Source: Hirudinaria manillensis (taxonomy: Eukaryota > Annelida > Clitellata > Hirudinida > Hirudinidae). From it: DNA of 64,000 nt. Both the position numbers and the translations under genes were made by a program. The stretch lies in assembly GCA_034509925.1 (NCBI GenBank), contig CM067529.1, positions 5,587,001 to 5,651,000 on the forward strand, read 5' to 3'. Under the pieces are notes generated by a model. It ran no database searches. It was not told the DNA's origin and saw nothing but the letters and a program-made list of their open reading frames with translations. Positions within the stretch are counted from its first letter, which is position 1, and each line of letters opens with the position of its first letter. Shown here piece by piece: positions 15,530 through 26,282 of the stretch.

Positions 15530-17243
15530 ATGAAAACACTCATCAAAAACATACTTTTGTATTTATTAGTGGCTTCTTCCTCGAAATGTGAAGGTAATGT
15601 TTGTTTAAACATCAGTTACAGTCTTAGTCTGAGCTCAACAAATGAATTGTTCGCAAAAGGCCGTTTGAGTCTAGATCCTTTTTATGGACAATCCTTAAGT
15701 CAAAATGCGAACCGAATATTTGCATCGGCTATAGCGCTTGAAGGCTCATCGGGTGTTATGCCCTGAACTTGTTGAATAAAACATTCGAACATGAAAACAC
15801 CCAACCTTATAAATATAAATCAAAGCCATCTCTTGAGACGAAATTATAGAATAATTAGGACCTGTTTGTTTATTATTCGAAGCAAAAAAACGTTTCATGC
15901 AGTTTATTTTCTAAATGCAGAGCTTTCTATTGTTTGTTATGCAAGTTGTATCGTCTGGAGCGATGGAGTGGAAGTTCTCCACATCAAAAAGTCGGATTGG
16001 CCAGTGCCAAAAAGATTAAAAGTTGGAAAAGTTGAAGCGGTGCTAAAATCAATTAACACGTGTTTTTTTACTTTTGAAGTTTTGATCGAATCCTTGTTTC
16101 GATCCTCAGCTAGCCGTCAGAGTGACTAAAGAAAACTCAACTGGTGCAGTAATGATCGAATCATCTCCCGAAGGTATATACAGTACCGATGGGTATAGAT
16201 GGAGATGTGGAGGAGATTTCACAAGCCTATGCCCTAAATGGATGATGCCGTATTCTGCCGTTCCCTCTAGATGGCCATTGGCGGAGTTCCTTGGTTTTAA
16301 CGGGGATTGTCTCTATAACAAGGATGAATTCTTCGCAGGATGCATTCGAATGGGTGACTACGCATCCTGGATTTGGTATCCCTCGAACTCATTTAAAGAT
16401 TTTTATTGTCGAATGGGTTGGTTTAACTGAACATTTTTTAAATTAATTTAATTTCGGGATACAATTTCAATTAAATAACAGCATAAGAAGTGAAATTTTA
16501 CAGCTAGTTAGTCGAGAGGATATCTGGATAAATTACAGACAAGATAACTTATAGGCACAAGTTTAGTTGGTTTTCCATGGATTTGCAGAAAGTAGGGTAG
16601 GATTTAGGTAGGGTTAGGTTGAGGTCGGAGTGGGTTAGATATTAAAGATCCCTGCACATGAATGGCCTTTTACCAGATACTTATCCAATATTCAGTTGAA
16701 AGGGAAACAATCCTATATACTGCATATGTTGTACTGCGTTTAACTCAGTCTGGCATGTAAATGAGAAGTATTTAGACAGTATGCATATGGCGCAATACGA
16801 GTGAAGAACAACTACATTGTTATATTTGTATAAATGTATTTAAAATTACTCATTAAATTTAGTAATTTTTTTACGAAGATATTGAAGCTGGCAAAGGCAT
16901 TAATTTTCTCCAAATTCAACCAAGGACTCCTAAGGGTCATATTGACGGAGCTGAAGTGGTTTATAAAAGCACTGTGACTACTTCCTTGGTGCTTTCGGGG
17001 ATGGTAGGAACATCCGCTGCTCTTGCAGTGCTCAATAAAGCCGTGAGTTTTCAATCTAAACTCAATTGACTTGCACCTTCCTCGATTACTTTGGACGTTT
17101 TGTATTAAGTATTGTGTTATATGTATGGTTTTATAGCGTTTGCGGCATTTTTCGTGATGTAATATAGGCATTAATATTCGCATACATTATTTTTTAAGTG
17201 CCTCGATGAAGCCATTGTTGAGGCAGCAGTGACTGCAGTTTGA
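15530..17243 (+). CDS. P2: type I membrane protein, lectin-like ectodomain
   Basis: Five exons (15530-15593, 15921-16039, 16110-16416, 16879-17042, 17199-17243) join in phase to 232 residues. The signal peptide is MKTLIKNILLYLLVASSSKC. The ectodomain repeats the family pattern: ELSIVCYASCIVWSDGVE, then STDGYRWRC, WPLAEFLGFNGDC, SWIW and FYCRM. Exon 4 carries GKGINFLQIQPRTP and a helix around TTSLVLSGMVGTSAALAVL. A final exon gives a short acidic tail, ACLDEAIVEAAVTAV. Exon 2 is exactly 119 nt, as in all four paralogs. The membrane segment is weaker than in P1, so topology is slightly less certain. Function is unknown. Confidence 0.78.
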
Positions 17244-17524
17244 TGTTTCGGAAAAAGCAGGAAATGCAAAAATATAGGAACAAGAGATATTAAAGAAACA
17301 AAGAAATTAAAGAGAATCTTGAAAATTGGATGAGGTCATTTTTAATGACAAAAGTTTTCAAAATGCTTGTTCATCTCTTCTAGAAATTAAACCAATACTA
17401 TGCAACCTCAATGGTGTTATTTTTAAATTCGACGTCATGTTTATAAAACCAGGCATTAATTACACGTGAAACAATAGATTTAAACTCTCGGGGATGAAGT
17501 CAGATGACATCAGACATAAACATC

Positions 17525-19538
17525 ATGAATTGTAAAATATTTTTGTTTGCCTTTCTGTTGAGTCATTTCGAACATGTCCACTACTGTGAAGGCGAGTTTT
17601 GATTTTGAGAAAGAATAAAGATTGTTAAATTGACATTTAATCGAAAGAACCGCTTCAGATTTGGCAATAGCCTGCTTATCTGGATGCACACTATTCTTTG
17701 ACGGAACTCAACATGTGGAGGAAGTAAAATGGCCGTTTTTAAAAAAAATTCAAACTTCTGAGTTTCTTCTTCATAAGGTAGGTTGAATTATGATAATTAG
17801 ATCTTCTGCCTAAAAAGAGTTTTCACACGATATCAGTTTATCGCCGTCAACATAACAACGGATAAAAAGGGTCTGGGAGGAGTCATAATTAATTCAAGTC
17901 CGACAAAAACCTACGAGACCGACAACAGGAGATGGAAGTGCAATGCGGGTTCAGTTGACAAGGACTGGGCTTCGGTCGATTTCGACGATTCGTCGTGGCC
18001 TTTTGCATCGTTCGTGGCTTTGAACGGCGACTGCAAATTTCCATCGAACTTGTACGACAGGTGTATGAATATCGACATTATGAATATGTGGATTTGGATA
18101 CTTCAGGATAGAATAACGGACGAAAACCTCCTAAACTCTTACAAATCCGTTTACTGCAGAAACAATCGTAAATAATCAACTAAAAAAGTTAATTTTGGCT
18201 AATTAGGGGTCATCCATAAAAGACTTCCGCATGAAGCTGGGATGGGGAGCCAAAGGCGGATTTTCGCGCTATAGGGGGCTTAAGTTAATCCGCTTAATGA
18301 AATGTGGGCGCTCCCCCCAAAGCAATGTTTTTTTTTCAATAACTTTTCTTCACGGTGATTAGGACTTAATTTTTTTTAAATATATTTCTTCGCACGTGGG
18401 CTTTGTCCTCACTGGCTCATAATAAGAGCTTCTTTTATGGTGATGTTAAGAAAGAAAGTGAATGCGCAGAAACTTTTATATGAAAAGGGAAAAATTAACT
18501 CTCTTATTTTAAAGTTTAATTTAAAGCATACGGATTATCTGGTCGTGCAAAAAGACAGGTTGTTTACATCTGCTTATAGCCGTTTATAAGTTTCATTGAT
18601 AATTAATTCTGGACCAACTGGAATTTTTATAAGAATTGGGAATTTGACAGCAACGCAGTGATCATGAATCACCGGGTTTTCCAAAGAATAATAACTTCAT
18701 TAATCTGATTGATCAAGTCTGTTCCGAAGAAAGACCAGAAGAAAATCGAAGTTTCATGAAACAATCGAACGCAAAATATTAGACATTTAAAGATAATCTC
18801 GACATAGTAAATTTAAAAACTTAAAAATAAAAGTTTCAAAAAGACGGGTACAACATTGGCTGAAAATTGGAGTCAAGTTGTCAATGTCCTAGTTACTCAA
18901 GTTTATTCAAAAGATGAATCTAGAGATTCATCGCTGCTTGTTGATGATAACCATGAATAGTGAAATGGCTTTTCCTTAGCAAGATTACAGTTTCTTTTGA
19001 AATTCAGCGTGTCATACTTAAAATATTATTAACTCCTTTGCAGACTTGTAAATTTGGTAAACAAATTAGTAATGAAATGCCAATTTCCCCCTGTACAAAG
19101 GGGAGGAAAGTTAAAAAGCATCGATTTTTGCGGACGTCTTCTGCGGATGACTCCTTAAGTCTCGAGTTAACACGACGTTTCGTTGCAGCAAAAGTAAACG
19201 TGACCTGGGATTATTCCTTTCGAAAGTCGACTGCAGATGGCACTTTTGGCGGTCAGATCTTTCCCAATATCAGAGAATACGCCGTTCACTTGATCATCGT
19301 TGTCCTTTTGACTTTTGTCGTTTGGGTTCTTCTAATGAGGCTCTTACCGTTTGGTATGTGATCTTTTAGACTTATCAGACATTCTGTAAATTTATCATAT
19401 GAAATAAATATCACTATCGAAATGTCCAAATTTACGAAGTTTAATAAATGCTGATTTATTGTTTTAGAATTGCAAGCCCCCTGGATTCTGCCTTCCGAAT
19501 TGAAATCTATTAGCGATGAATCTGCGGCAAATAGATGA
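17525..19538 (+). CDS. P3: divergent family member, lectin-like ectodomain plus membrane helix
   Basis: Exons 17525-17591, 17659-17777, 17837-18167, about 18991-19353 and 19468-19538. The third exon has no ATG of its own but aligns fully with P1/P2/P4: KGLGGVIINSSP, TYETDNRRWKCN, FDDSSWPFASFVALNGDCKF, MWIWI and VYCRNN. The exon 1-2 junction needs a GC donor (GAAG|GCGAGT); it is supported because it gives the invariant 119-nt exon 2. Exon 4 carries a longer Lys/Arg/Ser-rich juxtamembrane region, a strong helix (IIVVLLTFVVWVLLM) and a tail ending SDESAANR. The start of exon 4 is the least certain boundary. This is the most divergent of the four. Confidence 0.68.
18202..18330. repeat. Possible transposon remnant in P3 intron
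   Basis: A locally GC-richer stretch beginning aggggtcatccataaaag, unlike its AT-rich surroundings. I recall similar gggtcatccataaa motifs near the ends of invertebrate DNA transposons, but no terminal inverted repeat pair is visible here. Assignment is weak. Confidence 0.25.
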
Positions 19539-20767
19539 ACAACTTGTTTTATGGTTTCAATGGTTTGTGTAATGCTTAATAGTTCGGACATAATCGAGAT
19601 ATTGTGCTTATTCAGGCAGATTTGTTCTTTAACTTTAACTTACATCATAAACTTTCCTATAGGGTTCCGATGGAGATTTCATTTTCCTGAGTTTACACTA
19701 GGCTTATATTATTTTTTAATATTAAATTAAAATAATTAACAATAAAATATAAATATAAAATAAATGTTTCAAGTGATTAGAAGCGTCTCGTTCAACCGTT
19801 CATAAACATTTGAAGAAATCAAAATTCAAAGGCTGCCAATGTTTTTCTATAAATCCCTTAGAAATGGATTAACTAATTGCATTTATTAAATGGAATTTAC
19901 AACTAATTGCTTTTATTTCTTGAGCTTTATTGAGCCGTAACAGATCTAACATTTTCACTCACATCCTCGAAATCTAAGAAGAAAATGATTTACGAAAATT
20001 TAAATATGTTAATGTTATTTGTTTTGTATGTTATTAGACTCAGTCTTGGTCATCAATCAACTCGGATAAAGGTTTGTCTTTCTGAAAGACAAGTGGATAT
20101 ATTTAGTGGAGACGATATTTAAACCATCACTTATTTATGTTTTGCCTAACAAATCAATACATAATTACTGATAAGATGAGGTAATTCAATTTATACGTAC
20201 TGTCGATAATCAAAACTCCACGGACCAGTGCCCATACTGATAAATATTAACGTTAAGATTTATCAACAAATAGATCAGGATTGCACTGCCTAACGATCGG
20301 CAAAATATTTTGGCCATTAGGCGATGTTAGGCCGGAGTTTGCCAAATTCTGACAAGATTCATTACCATTGACTCCTGTACTCAGTAGTGTATTGTATTAT
20401 GTTGGACTGACAACACGTGCTTAAGTAGTATTGGGAGAATACAACAAAGTAAATATTAGGCATGTCTTACGATAATGAAGACGATTTCTGTATAAATCCA
20501 CCCATCTCTAATTAGCATAACTGGAATCGAAAGTTATCGTGCTTATAAAACTCCTAGACTCTAAATCATTCATTAAAAGTTGGAGTGGCAAGTCAGCAAG
20601 TATAAAAATATTTGTCACGATAAGTTGTTGCCTTCAAGAGAAATTATTCTGGACTTAATCGAAATGCTAAATATCAAAACATAAAAATAAAAAATGTATT
20701 CCTGGTTCTTCTAAAAAAAAGAAAATGCTTACGTCAATGGTCTATGGAAATAAACATGAAAAAATTA
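19539..20767. other. Spacer between P3 and P4
   Basis: No supported gene. A short frame starting at 19,987 begins with a hydrophobic stretch but lacks any homologous pattern. A TATA-like gcttataaaactcc about 220 bp before the P4 start could be a core promoter. Confidence 0.35.
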
Positions 20768-22521
20768 TGAAAATATTCTACAAAAACATCCTCTTGTATT
20801 TATTTACTTTATCGAAATGTGAAGGTAAACTTTAATGAAATATCGTTTGAAATATTGGCCATCAGTGACCATTTGAATTGGCTTTGATCATCCGCAGATT
20901 TATCATAACGTAAACTAATTAAATATTACTACATGCATTATTTAAAATGGTTTGCAACTGGTGCCACCTGGCACTGTGTAACCGAGGGCTTCTTCCTCTC
21001 AGCTAAGGAAAATAAGTTAAGATAACTAACAAGTTATCACATCAGAAACTCAGAAATGAGTGACGCCTTCATTGAGGTATTCTTTGAAGATTCGTTGCTA
21101 AAATATTTGATCAAAAAGATAATGACTTTTAAAGTCCTGCTCACTAAATACAGGAGGAGACAGGAAGCTATTTAACGATATAAAGTGTATAGATAGATTG
21201 AGATTCGTTTTGGAACACGAGTTGTGGAGTTGAGAAAGGATTGCAGATACTCCGGTCTGTCGTAGGGAAAATCAATGAATAGAGAATTGTAGTAATCCTG
21301 GATGACGTGATGGAGTGGACAAGAGGTAATACCGCATACGACGAGATATAAGTGCCAGATGATTTTCATTATTAAAAAAATTATGAGATACCGATAACGT
21401 GTTAACCCTTTAACGTTTTCCGTAAATAATGATAGAGCATAGGTTTAAACTTTCAAGAAAATGGCATCGTTAACAAAACGGTCATCTAAATATCATCCAA
21501 AGCAGAGCTCTCCATTGTTTGCATTGCATCTTGCGTCGTGTACAGCGATGGAGTTGAACACGGCCAGATCCACGAAAAGAATTGGTTGGAGCCAAATAAA
21601 CTGAACTTTGGAGAAAACAAATTGGTTATTTTTTTTCACACATAATGTTTTTCCTCAATTCGCCTTTATGTGAATTGACTTTATTTCTTCGACTAGATAG
21701 CAATTAGCGTGACCAAAGATAGTAGCGTAGGAGGCCTGATGATCACATCAACCCCAGAAGGCTCTTATGACACTGACGCACAACGGTGGAGATGCAGTCC
21801 AAGTGTGGATGAACAACCCAAGTGGAATGACAAATCATTTGACGATAATGTTTGGTCAAAGGCAGATTTCATTGGTTTCAACGGTGATTGTAAATACGAC
21901 CCGAACTTTTTCACAAGATGCGTTCAAATGAGTGAATTCGCAGCTTGGATTTGGCATCCTTCACCCACATCCCAGAAGTTTTACTGTCGAATGGGTCGGT
22001 TGAAAATGTTTCAATTGACATCACGATCGTTACTTAATTCAATTTATTCCCAGCATCCCTCGTACCCTAGCAATAAAAATTGCATTTGATTGCGAAATTA
22101 ATAATTTTATTCCTAATTTATTCCTAATTTCACAAAGACGTGTCAAAAGGAGGGAAAGGTTTAAACTTAGGCCAACTTCCAGACAGAAAAATACGCCCGA
22201 TCACAACGGAAAAGTATGAATTGGCTGTTAAAAGTTCTTTACTCTTCTCGGTTTTACTATCAGGACTGGCAGGATTAATCGTACTTGCCTTCATTATCAA
22301 TCGAGTGGTAGGCTTTCACCTTAGCTATCGTCCGTTCGCTTGCGTAGTTTTATTATTTTTTATGAAATATTGTTATTATGTCGCATTTTCAATTCAATTT
22401 TGTATCTGATTACTATTTTCGTGCGATGTTAAATTATGAAATGACATTATTAATATTAATATGTCTTAAATGTCGCCTTTTGTAGTTTTTCGGGAAGCAG
22501 GAGAGCAGCAGTGTGGAATGA
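20768..22521 (+). CDS. P4: type I membrane protein, lectin-like ectodomain
   Basis: Five exons (20768-20825, 21506-21624, 21697-21994, 22138-22307, 22486-22521) join in phase to 226 residues. The signal peptide is MKIFYKNILLYLFTLSKCE. The ectodomain is close to P1: ELSIVCIASCVVYSDGVEHG, DTDAQRWRCS, FDDNVWSKADFIGFNGDC, AAWIWH and FYCRM. Exon 4 contains GGKGLNLGQLPDRK and the helix SSLLFSVLLSGLAGLIVLAF; the tail is FFGKQESSSVE. Exons 1, 2 and 3 have the same lengths as P1 (58, 119, 298), so these two are sister duplicates. AATAAA-rich sequence follows at about 22,755. Function is unknown; surface recognition is a guess. Confidence 0.8.
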
Positions 22522-23406
22522 ATTCGTGACAACAGGTCGGCACTTACCAATTGAATCAGCGAAACAAAAGTCTGTAAACAATCACAACAGCACTGGTGAT
22601 GATTTCGGATTTCAAAAACTTGAAAATTCGCCTCGCAAATGGACCCGTTTTTATGATTTTAGAGCAAAACAAGCATTCCGAATTTCTTCTGTCAACGCCT
22701 TTCAGAACAACTGACTGCAGAATTAATATCGAGTTTTAAGTAAAAAAAAAAAGAAATAAAATAAAATGTCTTTCCAAGTAACATTGTAAACAACTTTATA
22801 TTCAAACATTATAAGAATAATTATTCGAAATTATTCCAATCAATAGATATTTCAGGTGGACGACGGCATAATCGATGGTTGCAACAAAGCGACAATTTGT
22901 CACGCGAAATTAGAACCTCCTCACAGCTTTATTTTTATGTTTATCGATTGCACTCGTGATTCATAAAATGATTCAGTAAAAATAACAGAATGCGAAGTAC
23001 ATTACAACACAAAATATCATAAATGACCTGATAATATCACCTGACCTAAGCAAAAATGCATATATTGAGGATATTGGAATATATAGCGTAATGATCTTGC
23101 GGTAGTTTGTCATCATTCGCTTGCATATCAATACGAATTGGATTCTTTTCTCTCAAATCTTTCGAAAGCTATTTGTTTCGCAAATGTTATGCAAAATTTC
23201 ATGCATTTTAAAAATCAGGAGGTCATCCAATATTTTATTAGAAATGAAAACTAATTCATTAATTTAACTTGTCAATTATTCGATTTTAAGAAAGTATATG
23301 TTGGTAGTCTTACCACACGCCATATAAAACAACTTAAGCAGAATTTAACGAAAGTAATGGTTAACGCTACATTATTACATTATTAAATAATTTATTGTGG
23401 TTAAAT
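22522..23406. other. Convergent intergenic region between P4 and the PAN/chitin-binding pair
   Basis: Bases 22,522-22,714 are an open frame directly after the P4 stop, most likely 3' UTR. The remainder is AT-rich and shows nothing recognisable. Confidence 0.4.
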
Positions 23407-25101
23407 TTATTGACAAGTTTGAGCGTTTCTGTCGAAATATTTACCAGTTGCACAAGTATTGACATTGCAGCCAAATAATGAACAAGCAACATATTTGTCT
23501 GGAGTGGAATAAGGGTATTTGCCGGATGGGAGGATTCCAGTGCAGGGATTCTTGTCCAAGCAGTTGAAAGAATCAGGCGTTGTTGTTGCTGGAGTTTCTG
23601 AAAGCAAAATTCATAGATGATGTTGCTATTATTATATCAACTTGTTAACTTGCGTGTTACTAATTTAGTAATGATGACCCGAAATTCTGATTAAAAATCA
23701 TTTTTAAAATTAATTATTATAAATAACAAATTTATTTCAAAAGTTATTTTAATTTTCGATAATTTTAAAAATAATAACAATTGCTTTATTTATAATAAGC
23801 TACAGTAATAACGATTATAATTTTAAATTAAAGCTAAAAATATCTCACGTGATGCTGTGGTTTCTAACGGCTCTGGGATGGTTGTTGTGATTGCAGTTGC
23901 TAAGGTAACGTCAATCAACATGAATGTTCTTAGCAATTTAGTTTTTTTTGGGAAGACTTTGACTACTTAATAAATAATTATTAATAACAAATAATGTAAT
24001 ATTGTTTCCCGTTTTTTTGTTAGATAACTGAATAAAAGCCAAATATAAATAGCAAATATTTCAAAGAAATTATTATAAATCGATGAAGATGGAGAACAAT
24101 CAACAAAATGGTCCAAGGGGTTTCAAAATTGTCAAGACTTCGTGATTGCTATCTTTTCTTTATGCAGCTTTTGTCAAAACTGATACAAAATCTAGATTCA
24201 ATGTTAGAAGATAATGAACACATCGATATTATCGAACGGTTTTTTGGAACTGTCCTTTAACTTCAAAGGAAATAAAAATTATTATTCTTCCAGTCACTTC
24301 ATTCAAATCTCGAATCTCTCGTATCTTCGCCTTTCCTTGAGTTGTTTCTAACAAAATACTTAAGAAATGAAACCCTTGAGATTCATTTTAATTCATCCAA
24401 AAACTATTCCAGTCATCCCAGGAATTTCAATGGCTCATCAGAAATACCTATTATTTCTTTCGATCATCTTAGACTTCGTTATAACTTATCACGAGAGTAG
24501 ATTAACAGAAATCACGCGATTAATAGTTGTAGTAATTAATTTTTTATTATTAAACTCAAAATACTCAAGATTTTTGTTTAATAAGATGTAGAATATAAGC
24601 AAAGTTTAAAGTCGTTATCCATTACACATAAAAAATGAAGCTCGATTATTAATTACCAAACGAATGAAACTCCACATACTTGTTGATTGTTCAGTGAGGA
24701 GAAGCGAAGAGACGGGAGATGTGTCGAAAGATGTTCTCTATGCCAATAATTGTAAAATATTAGCAAACCAATCACTTTCATGATGAACTTACCGAAAAGA
24801 ACTGGCAATTGTAGTTCGAACTTGAACTTTCTTCAAAGATACCCGGCAAAGTTAGGTACAATTGGCAGTTGGAGGACTTCGATTTCTTAACGTAGTTGAA
24901 TCCACTACAATTTGAATTCTTCCAGCACAAGTGAGCGCATTCTGGTTGGCAGGACGTAACTGTGTAAGTTTGAACATTGCTTGAAGAGCTTGATACACTG
25001 CACATGGGGATGCCCTGAATATTCGTTATGAGTCTGAATGCATTTGCAGATGCTTTGTTGATATTGCAATGCAAAAGTACGAAGATTAACTTCAAAATCA
25101 T
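23407..25101 (-). CDS. D2: secreted PAN/apple plus chitin-binding type 2 protein
   Basis: Four exons on the minus strand (25101-24793, 24737-24680, 23899-23849, 23597-23407) give 202 residues. The start is the ATG at 25,101, giving signal peptide MILKLIFVLLHCNINKASA. Exon 1 encodes a PAN/apple-like module (SCQPECAHLCWKNSNCSGFN and later cysteines). Exons 2-3 are a Ser/Thr-rich linker (FDTSPVSSLLLTEQST, then AITTTIPEP), likely O-glycosylated. Exon 4 is a six-cysteine peritrophin-A/CBM14 domain (NCLDKNPC, PDKYVACSLFGC, CATGKYFDRNAQTC) that typically binds chitin. It is probably a matrix, cuticle-, mucus- or gut-lining protein. It is a close paralog of D1 with a conversion-like tract across exons 1-2. 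Confidence 0.85.
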
Positions 25102-26282
25102 CTCGAGTAACTTACTCCCCGATATGATTTTTTTCTTTAGTTCCAAAAGCGTTTTATCGCAAACAGGGCTTCTTTTCACGACGTACAATATGGCTGGTCA
25201 TGCAATGACAGGTATTGATTGCAGTATTTCTTCCATTCATTACTCCATGTTTCTTGTTTGTAGAACTGAAATATGTCGGTTTTAAATATTTGATTTGCAT
25301 TGCGAACCGTTTATCATGTCAACAAGGCTTATTCAGCGCCCATTATACGAATGAACTTTGAAAGGTGCTCAAACGTCCCTCTTGAATTTGAAAAGGTTAA
25401 GTTACTTTTATCGTTACTTATAACAATATAATAATATAACAATATAACATCAAAAAGGTATATTTAGCCTATAATTATAATTCGAATTTTATTTAGTATG
25501 GAAGTAATTTTTATGAAAATGAATATCGTGGGTGAGAGATTAACATAGAAGCAATGTGGAGTTTCCAAACGAGGGTTTATTTGTCGTCTTCTGGAAAGAA
25601 ATTGTTTAAAATTAATTTTATTAGTTTTCTAATTTATTCGGTTCGATACCTTCCTATAATGGCAACGATAATCTTTTTTGGACTGTTTGCCTTGTCACAA
25701 ATGCCGTGGTGAAAGAAAAATTAATCCGTATTTTAACTGAAGGCACTTTTTAAATTAAATATTATTATTGTTGTCGTTGTTATTGCTGCTGCTCTTGTTA
25801 TTATTATTGAACATATTGGAGCTGGATGAAACCAGCTTCTAGAAATTTCACGATTTCAATCCAACCAGAATAATTTAAATTTTTTTTCTTAATGTTTCGA
25901 AACTGTTCTCCTCAAAGGACTGGCTTGAAATGCTTTATTTTTATTTACTCTTCACGAATTTCAATATTCTAAAATATCTAACAAACAATAGGCTTCTTAC
26001 TTATTTTATGTAAATCCATCGGTATCGGTATAATCTACGATACAACCAACATTCGATACAAATATCCAAATTTGAAGAATCATTTAAGCAATTAAAATGA
26101 CATATGCGAATCTTTATTTGCGAATTTCTGTTAAAATTGATGTTGTAAAGATCTTAGAATAAATATTTTTTGTGGTTCTCAGAAGCGTACATGTTTATAA
26201 ATCGAATGGAACTGCAAATGGGGAACATGCTCAATCTGCTGTGCTCAAGTTATTCTTCCAGACTTTTATCTCCAACAGATGT
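25102..26282. other. Spacer between the D2 and D1 genes
   Basis: AT-rich with an imperfect trinucleotide run near 25,762-25,810 (attattgttgtcgttg-like). No exon is recognised. The promoter of D2 should be just above 25,101. Confidence 0.4.

Noticed and set aside
16593..16640. Second interstitial telomere repeat (gtagggttaggttgagg)
   Set aside because: Too degenerate to distinguish from a G/T-rich stretch by eye.
24367..24591. 74-codon frame in a D2 intron
   Set aside because: Opposite strand, inside a well-supported intron, low complexity and hydrophobic by base composition.
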